Assembly (NCBI RefSeq): GCF_000024225.1
Contig: NC_013203.1
Coordinates: forward strand, 620,001-684,000
Direction of reading: 5' to 3'
DNA from: Lancefieldella parvula DSM 20469
GTDB taxonomy: Bacteria > Actinomycetota > Coriobacteriia > Coriobacteriales > Atopobiaceae
Length of the DNA stretch: 64,000 bases
Below the pieces are notes generated by a model. It worked only from the letters and a program-made list of their open reading frames with translations. It searched no databases and was not told where the DNA came from. A program made the translations under genes and the position numbers. Numbering within the stretch: position 1 is the first letter of the stretch; each line of letters opens with the position of its first letter. Shown here piece by piece: positions 22,903-30,424 of the stretch.

Positions 22903-24074
22903 ACCGCTCAATAAAAGTTCGATTGAATTCGAACGGCATTTGGTGCTGTAGGCTTTACTTAGGAAGAAATCTTAACGGCAAAATCATTCAGCCTTATGCA
23001 AGCTTTCCTACGGCAAAGACGCAGAAAGAAGCTGAAGAATTAGCCACTATGTGGGCGTCTCATATTACGTCTGACGGCAAAGTTAAAAGCACACAGCTTA
23101 CCGATTTACTTCTCGAGTATGTTTCTATTAAACGCAGGAATGGCGCGAGCCCTAACACTACAAGGCAGCATGAAGGCTTCATTAGAAACCATATCAATGG
23201 AAGGCTTGGTAAAGAGGATGTAAGAAGTATTACATCCTCTTTATTCACTTCATTTGAGCAGGATTTATTGAAGAAGGGTTTGTCTCGAAACAGTGTAATT
23301 AACCTGCATCAATTCTTGAGAGGTGCATACAATTACTTTGTTTCAGCTGGCATATGCGACTATAACCCGCTTATTAACGTGGCTAAGCCGTCCAGGGAAG
23401 TCCATGAAGCTGTATCCATTGAAGAATGGGGTTTTGCTGGGATAAGTACCCTTATTAATTCCAGGATTACTACAGCCATTCAAGAGGATGAGTTTAATTC
23501 CCGTGTTGTTTGTGCCTTTGCTGCTTGGCTGTCTTTAGTAACTGGTATGCGCTGCGGTGAAGTTTGTGCTATTAGATACAGTGATGTAAACATGCTATAT
23601 AAGCATATCCACGTATCTGGTACCGTCATTGAAGAGTCTTACAGAAAGCCTTATAGACGAGAATCAACCAAGGGTAAGAGATCTAGAAACATAGCCATTA
23701 CAGACTCGGACATCAGTTTTATTAGTGACTACATGAAGCTTCAGCAAGCTCATATTGCCTTTGTGGAGTCTTCTACACCGTTAATTAGCCTTGATGGCTC
23801 TTACATGCGTCCAACGAGCGTTTCGAGGTCATTTACACGCATGAGACGCACTCTCCAGCTACCTCAAGGCATTACCTTCCACTCACTCAGACATACTCAC
23901 GCGTCTTGGTGTTTGGCAAGTGGCGTTGACTTAAAGACTCTTTCAGAGCGTCTTGGCCACGCAGACCCAGCAACAACTTTGAGGATTTATTCTCATTTGC
24001 TGCCTGGACGTGACCGGGGAGCGGCAGAAGCGTTTGGAGACGCGCTTAGGACCATTGAACAAGGAGCGTTCTAA
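22899..24074 (+). CDS. Second tyrosine recombinase
   Basis: A 391-residue integrase-family protein with all catalytic residues: Arg218 (TGMRCGE), His328-Arg331 (FHSLRHTH), His354 (LGHADP) and Tyr364 (LRIYSH), an N-terminal arm domain and a SAM-like core-binding domain at about residues 65-165. It is only distantly like the attL integrase. It is embedded in the early operon and coupled by ATGA overlap to the preceding gene, so it is phage-controlled rather than a nested element. Possible roles are dimer resolution, an alternative attachment site or a DNA switch; the inverted repeat at 24129-24164 is a candidate site. Confidence 0.92.
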   Translation: MNRSIKVRLNSNGIWCCRLYLGRNLNGKIIQPYASFPTAKTQKEAEELATMWASHITSDGKVKSTQLTDLLLEYVSIKRRNGASPNTTRQHEGFIRNHINGRLGKEDVRSITSSLFTSFEQDLLKKGLSRNSVINLHQFLRGAYNYFVSAGICDYNPLINVAKPSREVHEAVSIEEWGFAGISTLINSRITTAIQEDEFNSRVVCAFAAWLSLVTGMRCGEVCAIRYSDVNMLYKHIHVSGTVIEESYRKPYRRESTKGKRSRNIAITDSDISFISDYMKLQQAHIAFVESSTPLISLDGSYMRPTSVSRSFTRMRRTLQLPQGITFHSLRHTHASWCLASGVDLKTLSERLGHADPATTLRIYSHLLPGRDRGAAEAFGDALRTIEQGAF

Positions 24075-24128
24075 GCGTTCCATGCCTTAAATGCTTGTTG
24101 CAATTTGTTGCAATTAGCAATTTTCAAT

Positions 24129-24164
24129 CAAGTTGAATTCGACAAAAAACGTTCATTCAACTTG
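24129..24164. repeat. Perfect 10-bp inverted repeat after the second recombinase
   Basis: CAAGTTGAAT and ATTCAACTTG separated by 16 bases, in the 165-base gap downstream of the recombinase. Two tandem TTGTTGCAAT-like repeats lie just before it. It could be a recombinase target or an operator; as a terminator it is weak because the T-rich tract starts nine bases after the stem. Confidence 0.5.
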
Positions 24165-24239
24165 GAAATTCTTTTTATCCCTTAGTGAGTGCTAGATAAG
24201 AAGTAATTATCAGACAATTAGAGAAAGGAAGACCTTAGC

Positions 24240-24545
24240 ATGGCTATTTCTAAAGTCACAAAGGATCTACGCAGGCTTCTTGATGCTCAAAATATTTCTT
24301 GGGAAGACCATTCTGGGTTTAGCACTGAACGGACTTGGATTCCGCTAGATAATGGCTTAGTGCTTTGTTGTATGTGCTCTTACTACATCACATCAGATGG
24401 TGTTGAACATGGCGTCACATCAGGATTCCCGTTAAAGCTTGAGGTTTCTATTATTTATTCGATAGATGACTATGCGTTCGGTCCTGGAGCGGCTAAAACA
24501 CCTGAAGAGATTTTGGAGGTGTTGGGCAGATATGGAGAGAAGTAA
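24240..24545 (+). CDS. Phage protein, unknown (101 aa), paralogue A
   Basis: A 101-residue alpha/beta protein: N-terminal helix (TKDLRRLLDAQNISWED), strand-rich centre, then FPLKLEVSII and a C-terminal helix (TPEEILEVLGRY). It shares this order and several residues with the next gene, so the two are paralogues. RBS AAAGGAAG. Overlaps the next gene by 14 bases. No known family. Confidence 0.6.
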   Translation: MAISKVTKDLRRLLDAQNISWEDHSGFSTERTWIPLDNGLVLCCMCSYYITSDGVEHGVTSGFPLKLEVSIIYSIDDYAFGPGAAKTPEEILEVLGRYGEK

Positions 24546-24777
24546 GTACTGCCAAGAACTGTGTGACGCTTTAGAGCGTTATGGTAAGACCTGGACTGAC
24601 CGCAGCAACGCTTGTGTTGAGCACATTTATTTCAAGTCTCGTGGTAACTGGGTTTCAGTTCTATACGGTGACGATATTAGAGGCTTCCCGCAGAAGTTTC
24701 TTGTATGGGAAATGTCTAATTACTCGTATTCACCTCGTGTGATGGACGTTGAAAAAATCATCGATAAGTATTTTTAG
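24532..24777 (+). CDS. Phage protein, unknown (81 aa), paralogue B
   Basis: An 81-residue relative of the previous gene: LCDALERYGKTWTDRS, FPQKFLVWEMS and a closing helix (DVEKIIDKYF). ATG at 24532 is placed at the overlap with GGAGG-like sequence upstream. It sits directly before ssb. Confidence 0.6.
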   Translation: MERSKYCQELCDALERYGKTWTDRSNACVEHIYFKSRGNWVSVLYGDDIRGFPQKFLVWEMSNYSYSPRVMDVEKIIDKYF

Positions 24778-24786
24778 GAGTTCAAT

Positions 24787-25209
24787 ATGTCAATTAATCA
24801 CGTTAATATCTCTGGAAACCTTACAAGAGATCCGGAGCTCCGTTCTACAGCAGGAGGAACAAATATCCTTTCGTTTGGTGTAGCTGTTAATGACCGACGC
24901 AAGAATCCGCAAACAGGCAAATGGCAAGATGTTCCTAACTTCATTGACTGCATTGTCTTTGGTCAACGTGCTGAAGCTCTCTCACGCTTTATTTCTAAGG
25001 GCGCAAAGGTCTCTATTGATGGCAAACTGCATTACAGCTCTTGGGAAACAAAGGACGGCCAGCATCGTAGCAAACTAGAGGTTGTTGTAGGGGAGATTGA
25101 GTTTCTATCCAAGACTCAAACAACAGCTGCCACAGCGCAGGGCCAACCTTCATTCACAGCACCACAGGCGCCAGAAGAAGAGTTTTACGATGCTGACATT
25201 CCGTTCTAA
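24787..25209 (+). CDS. ssb: Single-stranded DNA-binding protein
   Basis: A 140-residue SSB with an OB fold: INHVNISGNLTRDPELRST at the start, FGVAVNDRR, NFIDCIVFGQRAEALSRFISKG, SSWETKDGQHRSKLEVVV, a short disordered linker (TQTTAATAQGQPS) and the acidic tip FYDADIPF used to recruit partner proteins. It is phage-encoded and is the only clear DNA-replication protein in the early module. RBS GGAG. Confidence 0.96.
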   Translation: MSINHVNISGNLTRDPELRSTAGGTNILSFGVAVNDRRKNPQTGKWQDVPNFIDCIVFGQRAEALSRFISKGAKVSIDGKLHYSSWETKDGQHRSKLEVVVGEIEFLSKTQTTAATAQGQPSFTAPQAPEEEFYDADIPF

Positions 25210-25660
25210 AGAATAATTTAATTATTTATTAGTTGAGTAGAGCCTATGCAAAGGGGTCTTGGAGTCATCTGAGACCCCTAAATTAAGAAAACTAGGCTAA
25301 AAATTATGTAGATTTTGTTGGTAGCGCTCATTAAAGTTCGTTACGCTCGATACGCTCATTATGAGATTTTCGATGTGCTATACTTACTTCGCTTTTCTAT
25401 CTAAAAGCGTAACGGTATAGCAGAAAGCAGCTTGCGAATTGCACGCAAAGCAATTTCGCAAAGCGGCGGAGAAAGGCTCGCAAGCGTACCGGTTGCGCAC
25501 CCTCCTATAAAAATTTAGAGGTTATTCCGCTCAACAATACAATAATGTTTATAAGTTGTAGAAAACTTGTATACATAATGTTGAAAACTCTCTATCAAGC
25601 CAGCTAAATCATATAATTTAAATAACTACTCTAACTAAACGTATCTACGTTTGGAGAATT
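25210..25660. other. Structured non-coding region between early and late genes
   Basis: No gene in 450 bases. It holds: nested stems AGCCTA/TAGGCT enclosing AGGGGTCT/AGACCCCT (25252-25279), a long hairpin at 25377-25421 with GCTATAC/GTATAGC outside and CGCTTTT/AAAAGCG inside, a near-perfect TTGCGAA..TTCGCAA repeat around 25434-25477, and an AT-rich stretch ending in TATAAT at 25612-25617. Position next to ssb and the early/late boundary suits a replication origin or a regulatory RNA. Confidence 0.5.
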
Positions 25661-26140
25661 ATGGATTACAGTGGTTTGACCGCGTCAGAGTTCTTTCATG
25701 GTGTAGCAGAAGCATCAAGAGAAAATACCAGGGCATTACAGCAAATTATGAGCCTTCAAGAGACAGAGGGGGCAAAAGCTCAGTCATATTCAGCTGGTGG
25801 AAGTAAAGGCTCTAATCAAGACACGATGGCAAAAGTGGATAAGCGCATAGATCTAGAAGCTCTACTGTCTAAAAGAATGAATGACAATTATGACTATATC
25901 AATGATGCTTATACGTTGCTTTATGGTGCGAGCCAGCTTGGTGATGGTGGAATTTGTCAGTTAATGAGTAGCTCTATTTATGCTGACTTACTTCAATGGC
26001 GTTATCTTCAATGCCTTACTTGGAGCGATGTCTCTGAAAGACTTCTTACTCCTGTGCGAACGCTACAACAGTTAGAACGTGAAGTCTTTGAGACAATTGA
26101 TGAGGAGAATTACATCGAGAAATTCTTGAAAAATAAATAA
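25661..26140 (+). CDS. Late-gene regulator candidate (ArpU/RinA-like sigma-type HTH)
   Basis: A 159-residue protein. The C-terminal part (about residues 115-148: LLQWRYLQCLTWSDVSERL then PVRTLQQLEREVFETID) has the spacing of a sigma region 4-type helix-turn-helix as in ArpU/RinA/DUF1492 late transcription activators of Gram-positive phages. The N-terminus is polar and Ser/Gly-rich in the middle. Its place just before the packaging genes supports a role as late activator. RBS TTGGAG. Confidence 0.6.
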   Translation: MDYSGLTASEFFHGVAEASRENTRALQQIMSLQETEGAKAQSYSAGGSKGSNQDTMAKVDKRIDLEALLSKRMNDNYDYINDAYTLLYGASQLGDGGICQLMSSSIYADLLQWRYLQCLTWSDVSERLLTPVRTLQQLEREVFETIDEENYIEKFLKNK

Positions 26141-26218
26141 TATTTTTTGCCTATTATGCTTGCAATATATATAGTATGTACTATAATAATAGATAGCAAC
26201 AAGGGGAAAGGAGGTAAG

Positions 26219-26335
26219 TTGTTTGAAGCATTCCTTGTTACTGTCTTAGCAAACGTAATAAGTCATTTTATTATTCAAAGTTTGCAAAGAAAAAGGACTT
26301 CTCAAAGGCCAGGTAAGCATTTTAAGAAGTCCTAG
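26219..26335 (+). CDS. Small hydrophobic peptide with basic tail (38 aa)
   Basis: TTG start at 26219 with a perfect AAAGGAGG site; an in-frame upstream ATG at 26156 has none. The product is one membrane helix (FEAFLVTVLANVISHFIIQ) plus a basic tail (SLQRKRTSQRPGKHFKKS). A perfect 9-bp stem AGGACTTCT/AGAAGTCCT (26294-26333) overlaps the end of the gene. The layout resembles type I toxin or small holin-like peptides; no antitoxin RNA has been identified. Confidence 0.5.
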   Translation: MFEAFLVTVLANVISHFIIQSLQRKRTSQRPGKHFKKS

Positions 26336-26346
26336 ACAGTCTCAAA

Positions 26347-26368
26347 GGGGGTTACGAAAGTAATCCCC
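26347..26368 (+). other. GAAA-capped hairpin between two hydrophobic peptides
   Basis: GGGGGTTAC-GAAA-GTAATCCCC stem-loop with one G.U pair, no T tract after it. Probably an mRNA structure rather than a terminator. Confidence 0.5.
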
Positions 26369-26403
26369 TGCGAGAGATGTATCTAGTATAGAGGGAGGTC
26401 AAG

Positions 26404-26511
26404 ATGATTACAATTAGTTTTGTTGGTCTTCTTGTAGCGATTGTTGCTGGTACGATTGTCGGTCAGTTAATAATCTCTTTAATTGAAAAGAGACAGCATG
26501 GCAGTAAGTAA
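26404..26511 (+). CDS. Small hydrophobic peptide (35 aa)
   Basis: ATG at 26404 with GAGGGAGG seven bases upstream. A single membrane helix (SFVGLLVAIVAGTIVGQLII) is followed by a charged tail (IEKRQHGSK). It is the second peptide of this shape within 200 bases and overlaps the next gene by 14 bases. Toxin-like or regulatory peptide; function not known. Confidence 0.5.
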   Translation: MITISFVGLLVAIVAGTIVGQLIISLIEKRQHGSK

Positions 26512-26680
26512 AGCTCAAAAGAAAGCTACTGCTGCATACATCAAGCGCTCAGTAAAGATTAAACAGCTTAGGTTTTATCCTGGTGAGTATGAGCTTTATG
26601 AGTGGGTTAATAAGCAAGAGAAACAAAATGCTTACATCAAAGAACTCATTCGTAAAGATATGGAGAACTCAAGAAAATAA
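26498..26680 (+). CDS. Small ribbon-helix-helix-like phage protein (60 aa)
   Basis: MAVSKAQKKATAAYIKRSVK is a start shared by many small phage and conjugative-element regulators with a ribbon-helix-helix fold; KIKQLRFYPGEYELYEWV would be the strand and first helix, KQNAYIKELIRKDM the second. A DNA-binding role near the packaging genes is likely but not proven. Confidence 0.65.
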   Translation: MAVSKAQKKATAAYIKRSVKIKQLRFYPGEYELYEWVNKQEKQNAYIKELIRKDMENSRK

Positions 26681-26761
26681 GTTCTGCATACTCTTGCGTA
26701 CTCTTGCGCGGTGTTTTGTGATATTATGTACAGTAGCGATTTACGCAACAAAGGAACTAAT

Positions 26762-26794
26762 AAGCGTTCTGGTTATGAGCCAGGGCGCTTTTTT
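26762..26794 (+). terminator. Hairpin with T tract before the HNH gene
   Basis: AAGCGTTCTGG and CCAGGGCGCTT form an imperfect stem followed by six T residues. The HNH ATG follows 18 bases later. A hairpin of this kind ahead of the HNH/terminase genes is common in Gram-positive phages and may limit read-through until late expression. Confidence 0.6.
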
Positions 26795-26811
26795 GTTAGG
26801 CAGGTGAGCTA

Positions 26812-27120
26812 ATGAGCTACAACATCAGACGCTCATATGCTAGAGATCAGTTGCGAAAGCAGATGATTGCACGAGAAGAACCGTGTCATATTTGCGGTAT
26901 GCCAATTGATTACTCGCTTCCTGCTGGTGACCCGATGAGCTTTGAGATGGATGAGGTCGTACCTGTCTCAAGGCTGCCTCTTGAACAAAGACGAGCTGCC
27001 GCATGCGACCCAGAGAATGTCAAAGCGGCGCACCGCATATGCAACCAGAAGCGCGGTAATCGAATGATGGACGAGCTTAAGGGTAATGCACTACCTATTG
27101 TAAGAACGCGTCTGTGGTAG
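26812..27120 (+). CDS. HNH endonuclease
   Basis: A 102-residue HNH protein: CHICGMPIDY zinc pair, the FEMDEVVPVSRL beta strand with the catalytic Asp/Glu in the position usually held by DH, then AAHRICNQKRGNR with the second Cys. Phage HNH proteins next to terminase assist DNA packaging and cos cleavage. The first His of the HNH motif appears replaced (DEV rather than DHI/DHV), which may affect activity. RBS AGGTGAG. Confidence 0.85.
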   Translation: MSYNIRRSYARDQLRKQMIAREEPCHICGMPIDYSLPAGDPMSFEMDEVVPVSRLPLEQRRAAACDPENVKAAHRICNQKRGNRMMDELKGNALPIVRTRLW

Positions 27121-27225
27121 GGGGGTATACCCTCCCACAGCCCCAAAAAGACGCCCCTTGGCATAGTCAGAATATAGCGAACCCTCAAATTTTCCACAGT
27201 GAAATAAGCCTGAAAGGAGGTCTCG

Positions 27226-27471
27226 ATGGCCAAAAAACTAGTCACTGTTTGCAGAAAAGGTAGCCGATACGATATCTACAAAGCACTACAGATATCTATG
27301 GCAAAGAAGTTAGATGATTGTGAATCTGGTCGTGATTTTGCAGCCATTGTAAAGACATTCGTACAGGTAGTTGACGAAGTCGACGCAATGGAAAAAGAGA
27401 AATTATTTGCTGTTAAAAAACCGAGCCCCGTTAAACGAGCTAGAAAGACTTACCTCAAAGAGGTCTCTTAA
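27226..27471 (+). CDS. terS: Probable terminase small subunit
   Basis: An 81-residue helical protein (ALQISMAKKLDDCESGRDFAAIVKTF) with a basic C-terminus (VKRARKTYLKEV), encoded one base overlap ahead of the large terminase and after an AAAGGAGG site. The identification rests on size and position; small terminases are poorly conserved. The 105-base gap before it has a GGGGGTATACCCTCC palindrome at 27120-27134. Confidence 0.6.
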   Translation: MAKKLVTVCRKGSRYDIYKALQISMAKKLDDCESGRDFAAIVKTFVQVVDEVDAMEKEKLFAVKKPSPVKRARKTYLKEVS

Positions 27472-28961
27472 TGCCAAGGCGTAAAAAACGTGTTGGAAAT
27501 CAAAAACCGACCTTTGAGCGCATTGGAAAATATCATCATTCTGATGCAAAAGCTTGCATAAATATGTTTTCGCATTATGGTTTCAAGCTTGATGAGGCTC
27601 AAAAACATGAACTTGAGCTGTATATGGCCAAGGACGCTAAAGGTTCTCCAGCCGCTGAAACTATTGGTGCAGCCAAGCCGCGTCAAAATGGCAAATCGTT
27701 TGCTGCCCGACTCTATGGCATTTGGTGTGCGGCCATTTGTGGAATGGATGTTGTCTATTCCGCTCACAACGCTGATACCGTTGATGAGTTCTTTGATATG
27801 ATCGTGAACCTTTTTACGGACGATGAGACATATCCAGACTTGGCGGAACTTCTCCTCAAGGCTTATAGACAACCTGGAAAGCAGTACTTGCTTTTTGATT
27901 GCGGATGTTATAAAAGTGGCAAACGCGCAATTGGAAGGCTAAAGTTTTCAACCCGCACGACCTCAAAGGCACGAGGAGGTACACGCTCACTCATTATTAT
28001 TGACGAGGCACAGGAGCTTACAGATGCTCAGCTTAATGCAATTTTGCCAACAGTTTCTGCATCTAAAGACGGCTCTCCTCAAGTCATTTACATTGGAACG
28101 CCACCAGACCCAACCTGCAGGGGAACAGTATTTAAGCGAATGCATGATACAGCGCATTCTGATGACCCAGGTGAGGCTTGGTGGCTTGAGTGGGCCGCAA
28201 AATCGGTTCCGAAAGAGGATACCAGCGATGAAGAAGCACTCGACTTTGCTTATGAGACCAACCCGGCTCTTGGCTCTCGTATTACAGAGCGAGCAGTACT
28301 TAATGAATGGCATCAGATGACAAGAGACGGCTTTGCGCGTGAGCGTCTTGGCTGGTGGTCAACACTTGATACATCAGTTGAGTACATCGTTAACGCGAAT
28401 GACTGGAATGAGTGCATAACAGAAGAGCCTTATGACGATGGTCTTCTCGCTTTTGGAATCAAATATTCACTTGATGGAAAGAAAGTGGCTGTTTCTGCAG
28501 CTCTTAAACAGCAAGATATTCCAACGGCTTATGTTGAGCTTGTTGACATTGCAGACGCATACGGCGCTGGTCAAAACCTCGCTCAATGGATCAAGGAACG
28601 AGAGAGTCGCATTGCGTGTGTGGTTATTGATGGTCGCTCTGGTGCAACTCAGCTAGCTGAACGCTTGCAAGAGTTGCATTTTCCAAAGCGTGGCATTGTT
28701 CTTTGCGATACAAAACAAGCTGTAGCTGCAGCTTCGAGATTTGTTGATGAAGTTGGAGCACATAGCATATGTCACGTCTCCTCTCCAGCACTGGACGAGT
28801 CTGTTACGGGCTCGTCCAGGCGTGCAATTGGAAATAACGGTGGTTTTGGATTTGGGGATTCTCCAAAAGCGACGTGTACCGCTGCTGAATCTGCCGCTCT
28901 TGCGCTTTATGGCGTTAGGACCACTAAACGAAACCCAGCTAGAAAGCAGGTAGTCTGGTGA
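27471..28961 (+). CDS. terL: Terminase large subunit
   Basis: DNA-packaging motor and nuclease, 496 residues. Walker A variant AAKPRQNGKS at about 67-76, Walker B SLIIIDEAQEL at about 173-182, coupling-type SASKDGSPQVIYIGTPPDP segment, and a C-terminal RNase H-like nuclease region (CVVIDGRSGATQLAERL). Resembles phage terminases of the Terminase_1/lambdoid Gram-positive class. The stop overlaps the portal start by four bases (GTGA). Confidence 0.93.
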   Translation: MPRRKKRVGNQKPTFERIGKYHHSDAKACINMFSHYGFKLDEAQKHELELYMAKDAKGSPAAETIGAAKPRQNGKSFAARLYGIWCAAICGMDVVYSAHNADTVDEFFDMIVNLFTDDETYPDLAELLLKAYRQPGKQYLLFDCGCYKSGKRAIGRLKFSTRTTSKARGGTRSLIIIDEAQELTDAQLNAILPTVSASKDGSPQVIYIGTPPDPTCRGTVFKRMHDTAHSDDPGEAWWLEWAAKSVPKEDTSDEEALDFAYETNPALGSRITERAVLNEWHQMTRDGFARERLGWWSTLDTSVEYIVNANDWNECITEEPYDDGLLAFGIKYSLDGKKVAVSAALKQQDIPTAYVELVDIADAYGAGQNLAQWIKERESRIACVVIDGRSGATQLAERLQELHFPKRGIVLCDTKQAVAAASRFVDEVGAHSICHVSSPALDESVTGSSRRAIGNNGGFGFGDSPKATCTAAESAALALYGVRTTKRNPARKQVVW

Positions 28962-30424
28962 CGATTGGAATTATTCCTGTCTCAACCGCAACGGCGGTTG
29001 GACTGAGAAAAGAAGATAGACAGATAATTTTAGATCTCTGTACTGTTTATTCGAACACTCTTGCACGTAATCGTCTTCGCGATGGATATTACAAGATGCA
29101 TACCAAGCTAAAACAGCTTGGTATTTCTGTACCGGATAGTTTAAGAAATCTTAAGCAAGCGATTTCATGGCCAGCAAAGGCAGTTGATACACTTGCAAAT
29201 CGCTCACAGTTTGACGGTTTTACTTGTACAGATGAAGAGGTTTCTAAAGAACTTCAGACCATTGTTCGACAGAATTCTCTTAAGCGTTGTTATCGTAAGG
29301 CAGTTAAAGAGCAACTTAAAAGTTCATGTGCCTTTTTGACGGTCACTGCTGGAGATGTTGACGCTGGAGAACCTGCGGTTATCATTTCAGCGTATTCTGC
29401 AGTGTCCGCTGCGGCTCTTTGGGACGAACGACTGCATAGAATTCAAGCTGGCATTGTCGTAGTTGATCGTGATAATCGACCGAATCACAGAAATGCTCCA
29501 ACTTGGATTAATGTCTTTACCGATACCGATATTATTCGTATCCGTAGACCGCTCGACTCAACTCGCTGGGTTGCTGAGTATATCCCACACGGAATGGGTC
29601 GCTGTCTTATGGAGCCTTTGGTTTATGAGGCTACGCTTGACCGTCCATTTGGCAAGTCACGTATTACACAAGCTGTTATGGATCTGACTGATGATGCCAT
29701 GCGCTCGAGTGTACGAGCTGAAGTTGCAGCTGAGTTTATGACGGCACCACAAAAGTATCTCGTTGGTGCTGACCCAGACGCTCTTAATAAGCTTTCAAAA
29801 TGGGATGCTTATATTGGCTCGATTTTTGCGGTTTCAAAAGACGCTGACGGTGATACTCCAACATTTGGACAGTTGCAACAAGGTTCAATGCAGCCACATA
29901 TTGACTATATGCGCTCGCTTGCCGCTCGTTTTTCTGCTGAGACAAACGTTCCTATTTCTGAACTCGGAATCATTTCTGATAATCCTAGTTCCGCAGAAGC
30001 TATTTATGTAGCAAAGGAACCCTTGGTTATTGACGCACAAAATCTCAATGCCGATAACGGGGATGCTCTTTGTAATGTTGCTCTCATGTCACTTGCAGTA
30101 AAGAGAAACGTTTCGTTTGCAGAAGTGTTGACGATTGAGTCAGCGGTTACGGCAAAATGGCACAATCCCGCAATGCCTTCTATTGTTTCCCAAGCTGATT
30201 CAATGCTTAAGATTGTCCAAGCGGCCCCTTGGATTGCTAACTCTGACATCTTGCTTGAGGAGCTTGGTTTTACTGATGATCAGATACAGAGGCTTGAAAG
30301 TGATAGGGATAGAGCAACAGCTCAAGAGCTTCTTAAGGCACGTTTCGCGGCAAAAGCTACAAAGACTCCAGTTGATAATCAAGACTTACTGGACGGTGTA
30401 ATTGATGAGGGTAAACAAGGATAG
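28958..30424 (+). CDS. Phage portal protein (SPP1 gp6-like)
   Basis: A 488-residue portal that forms the dodecameric DNA entry ring. GTG start at 28958 in the ATGA-like overlap. The conserved clip and stem regions are seen as SWPAKAVDTLANRSQFDGF, PLDSTRWVAEYIPHGMG and the helix-rich AETNVPISELGIISDNPSSAEAIY segment typical of Gram-positive siphovirus portals. The C-terminus is charged (AKATKTPVDNQDLL). It overlaps the MuF gene. Confidence 0.92.
   Translation: MTIGIIPVSTATAVGLRKEDRQIILDLCTVYSNTLARNRLRDGYYKMHTKLKQLGISVPDSLRNLKQAISWPAKAVDTLANRSQFDGFTCTDEEVSKELQTIVRQNSLKRCYRKAVKEQLKSSCAFLTVTAGDVDAGEPAVIISAYSAVSAAALWDERLHRIQAGIVVVDRDNRPNHRNAPTWINVFTDTDIIRIRRPLDSTRWVAEYIPHGMGRCLMEPLVYEATLDRPFGKSRITQAVMDLTDDAMRSSVRAEVAAEFMTAPQKYLVGADPDALNKLSKWDAYIGSIFAVSKDADGDTPTFGQLQQGSMQPHIDYMRSLAARFSAETNVPISELGIISDNPSSAEAIYVAKEPLVIDAQNLNADNGDALCNVALMSLAVKRNVSFAEVLTIESAVTAKWHNPAMPSIVSQADSMLKIVQAAPWIANSDILLEELGFTDDQIQRLESDRDRATAQELLKARFAAKATKTPVDNQDLLDGVIDEGKQG

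Noticed and set aside
24129-24164. Inverted repeat as a plain terminator
   Set aside because: The T-rich stretch begins nine bases after the stem, so it was listed as a repeat instead.
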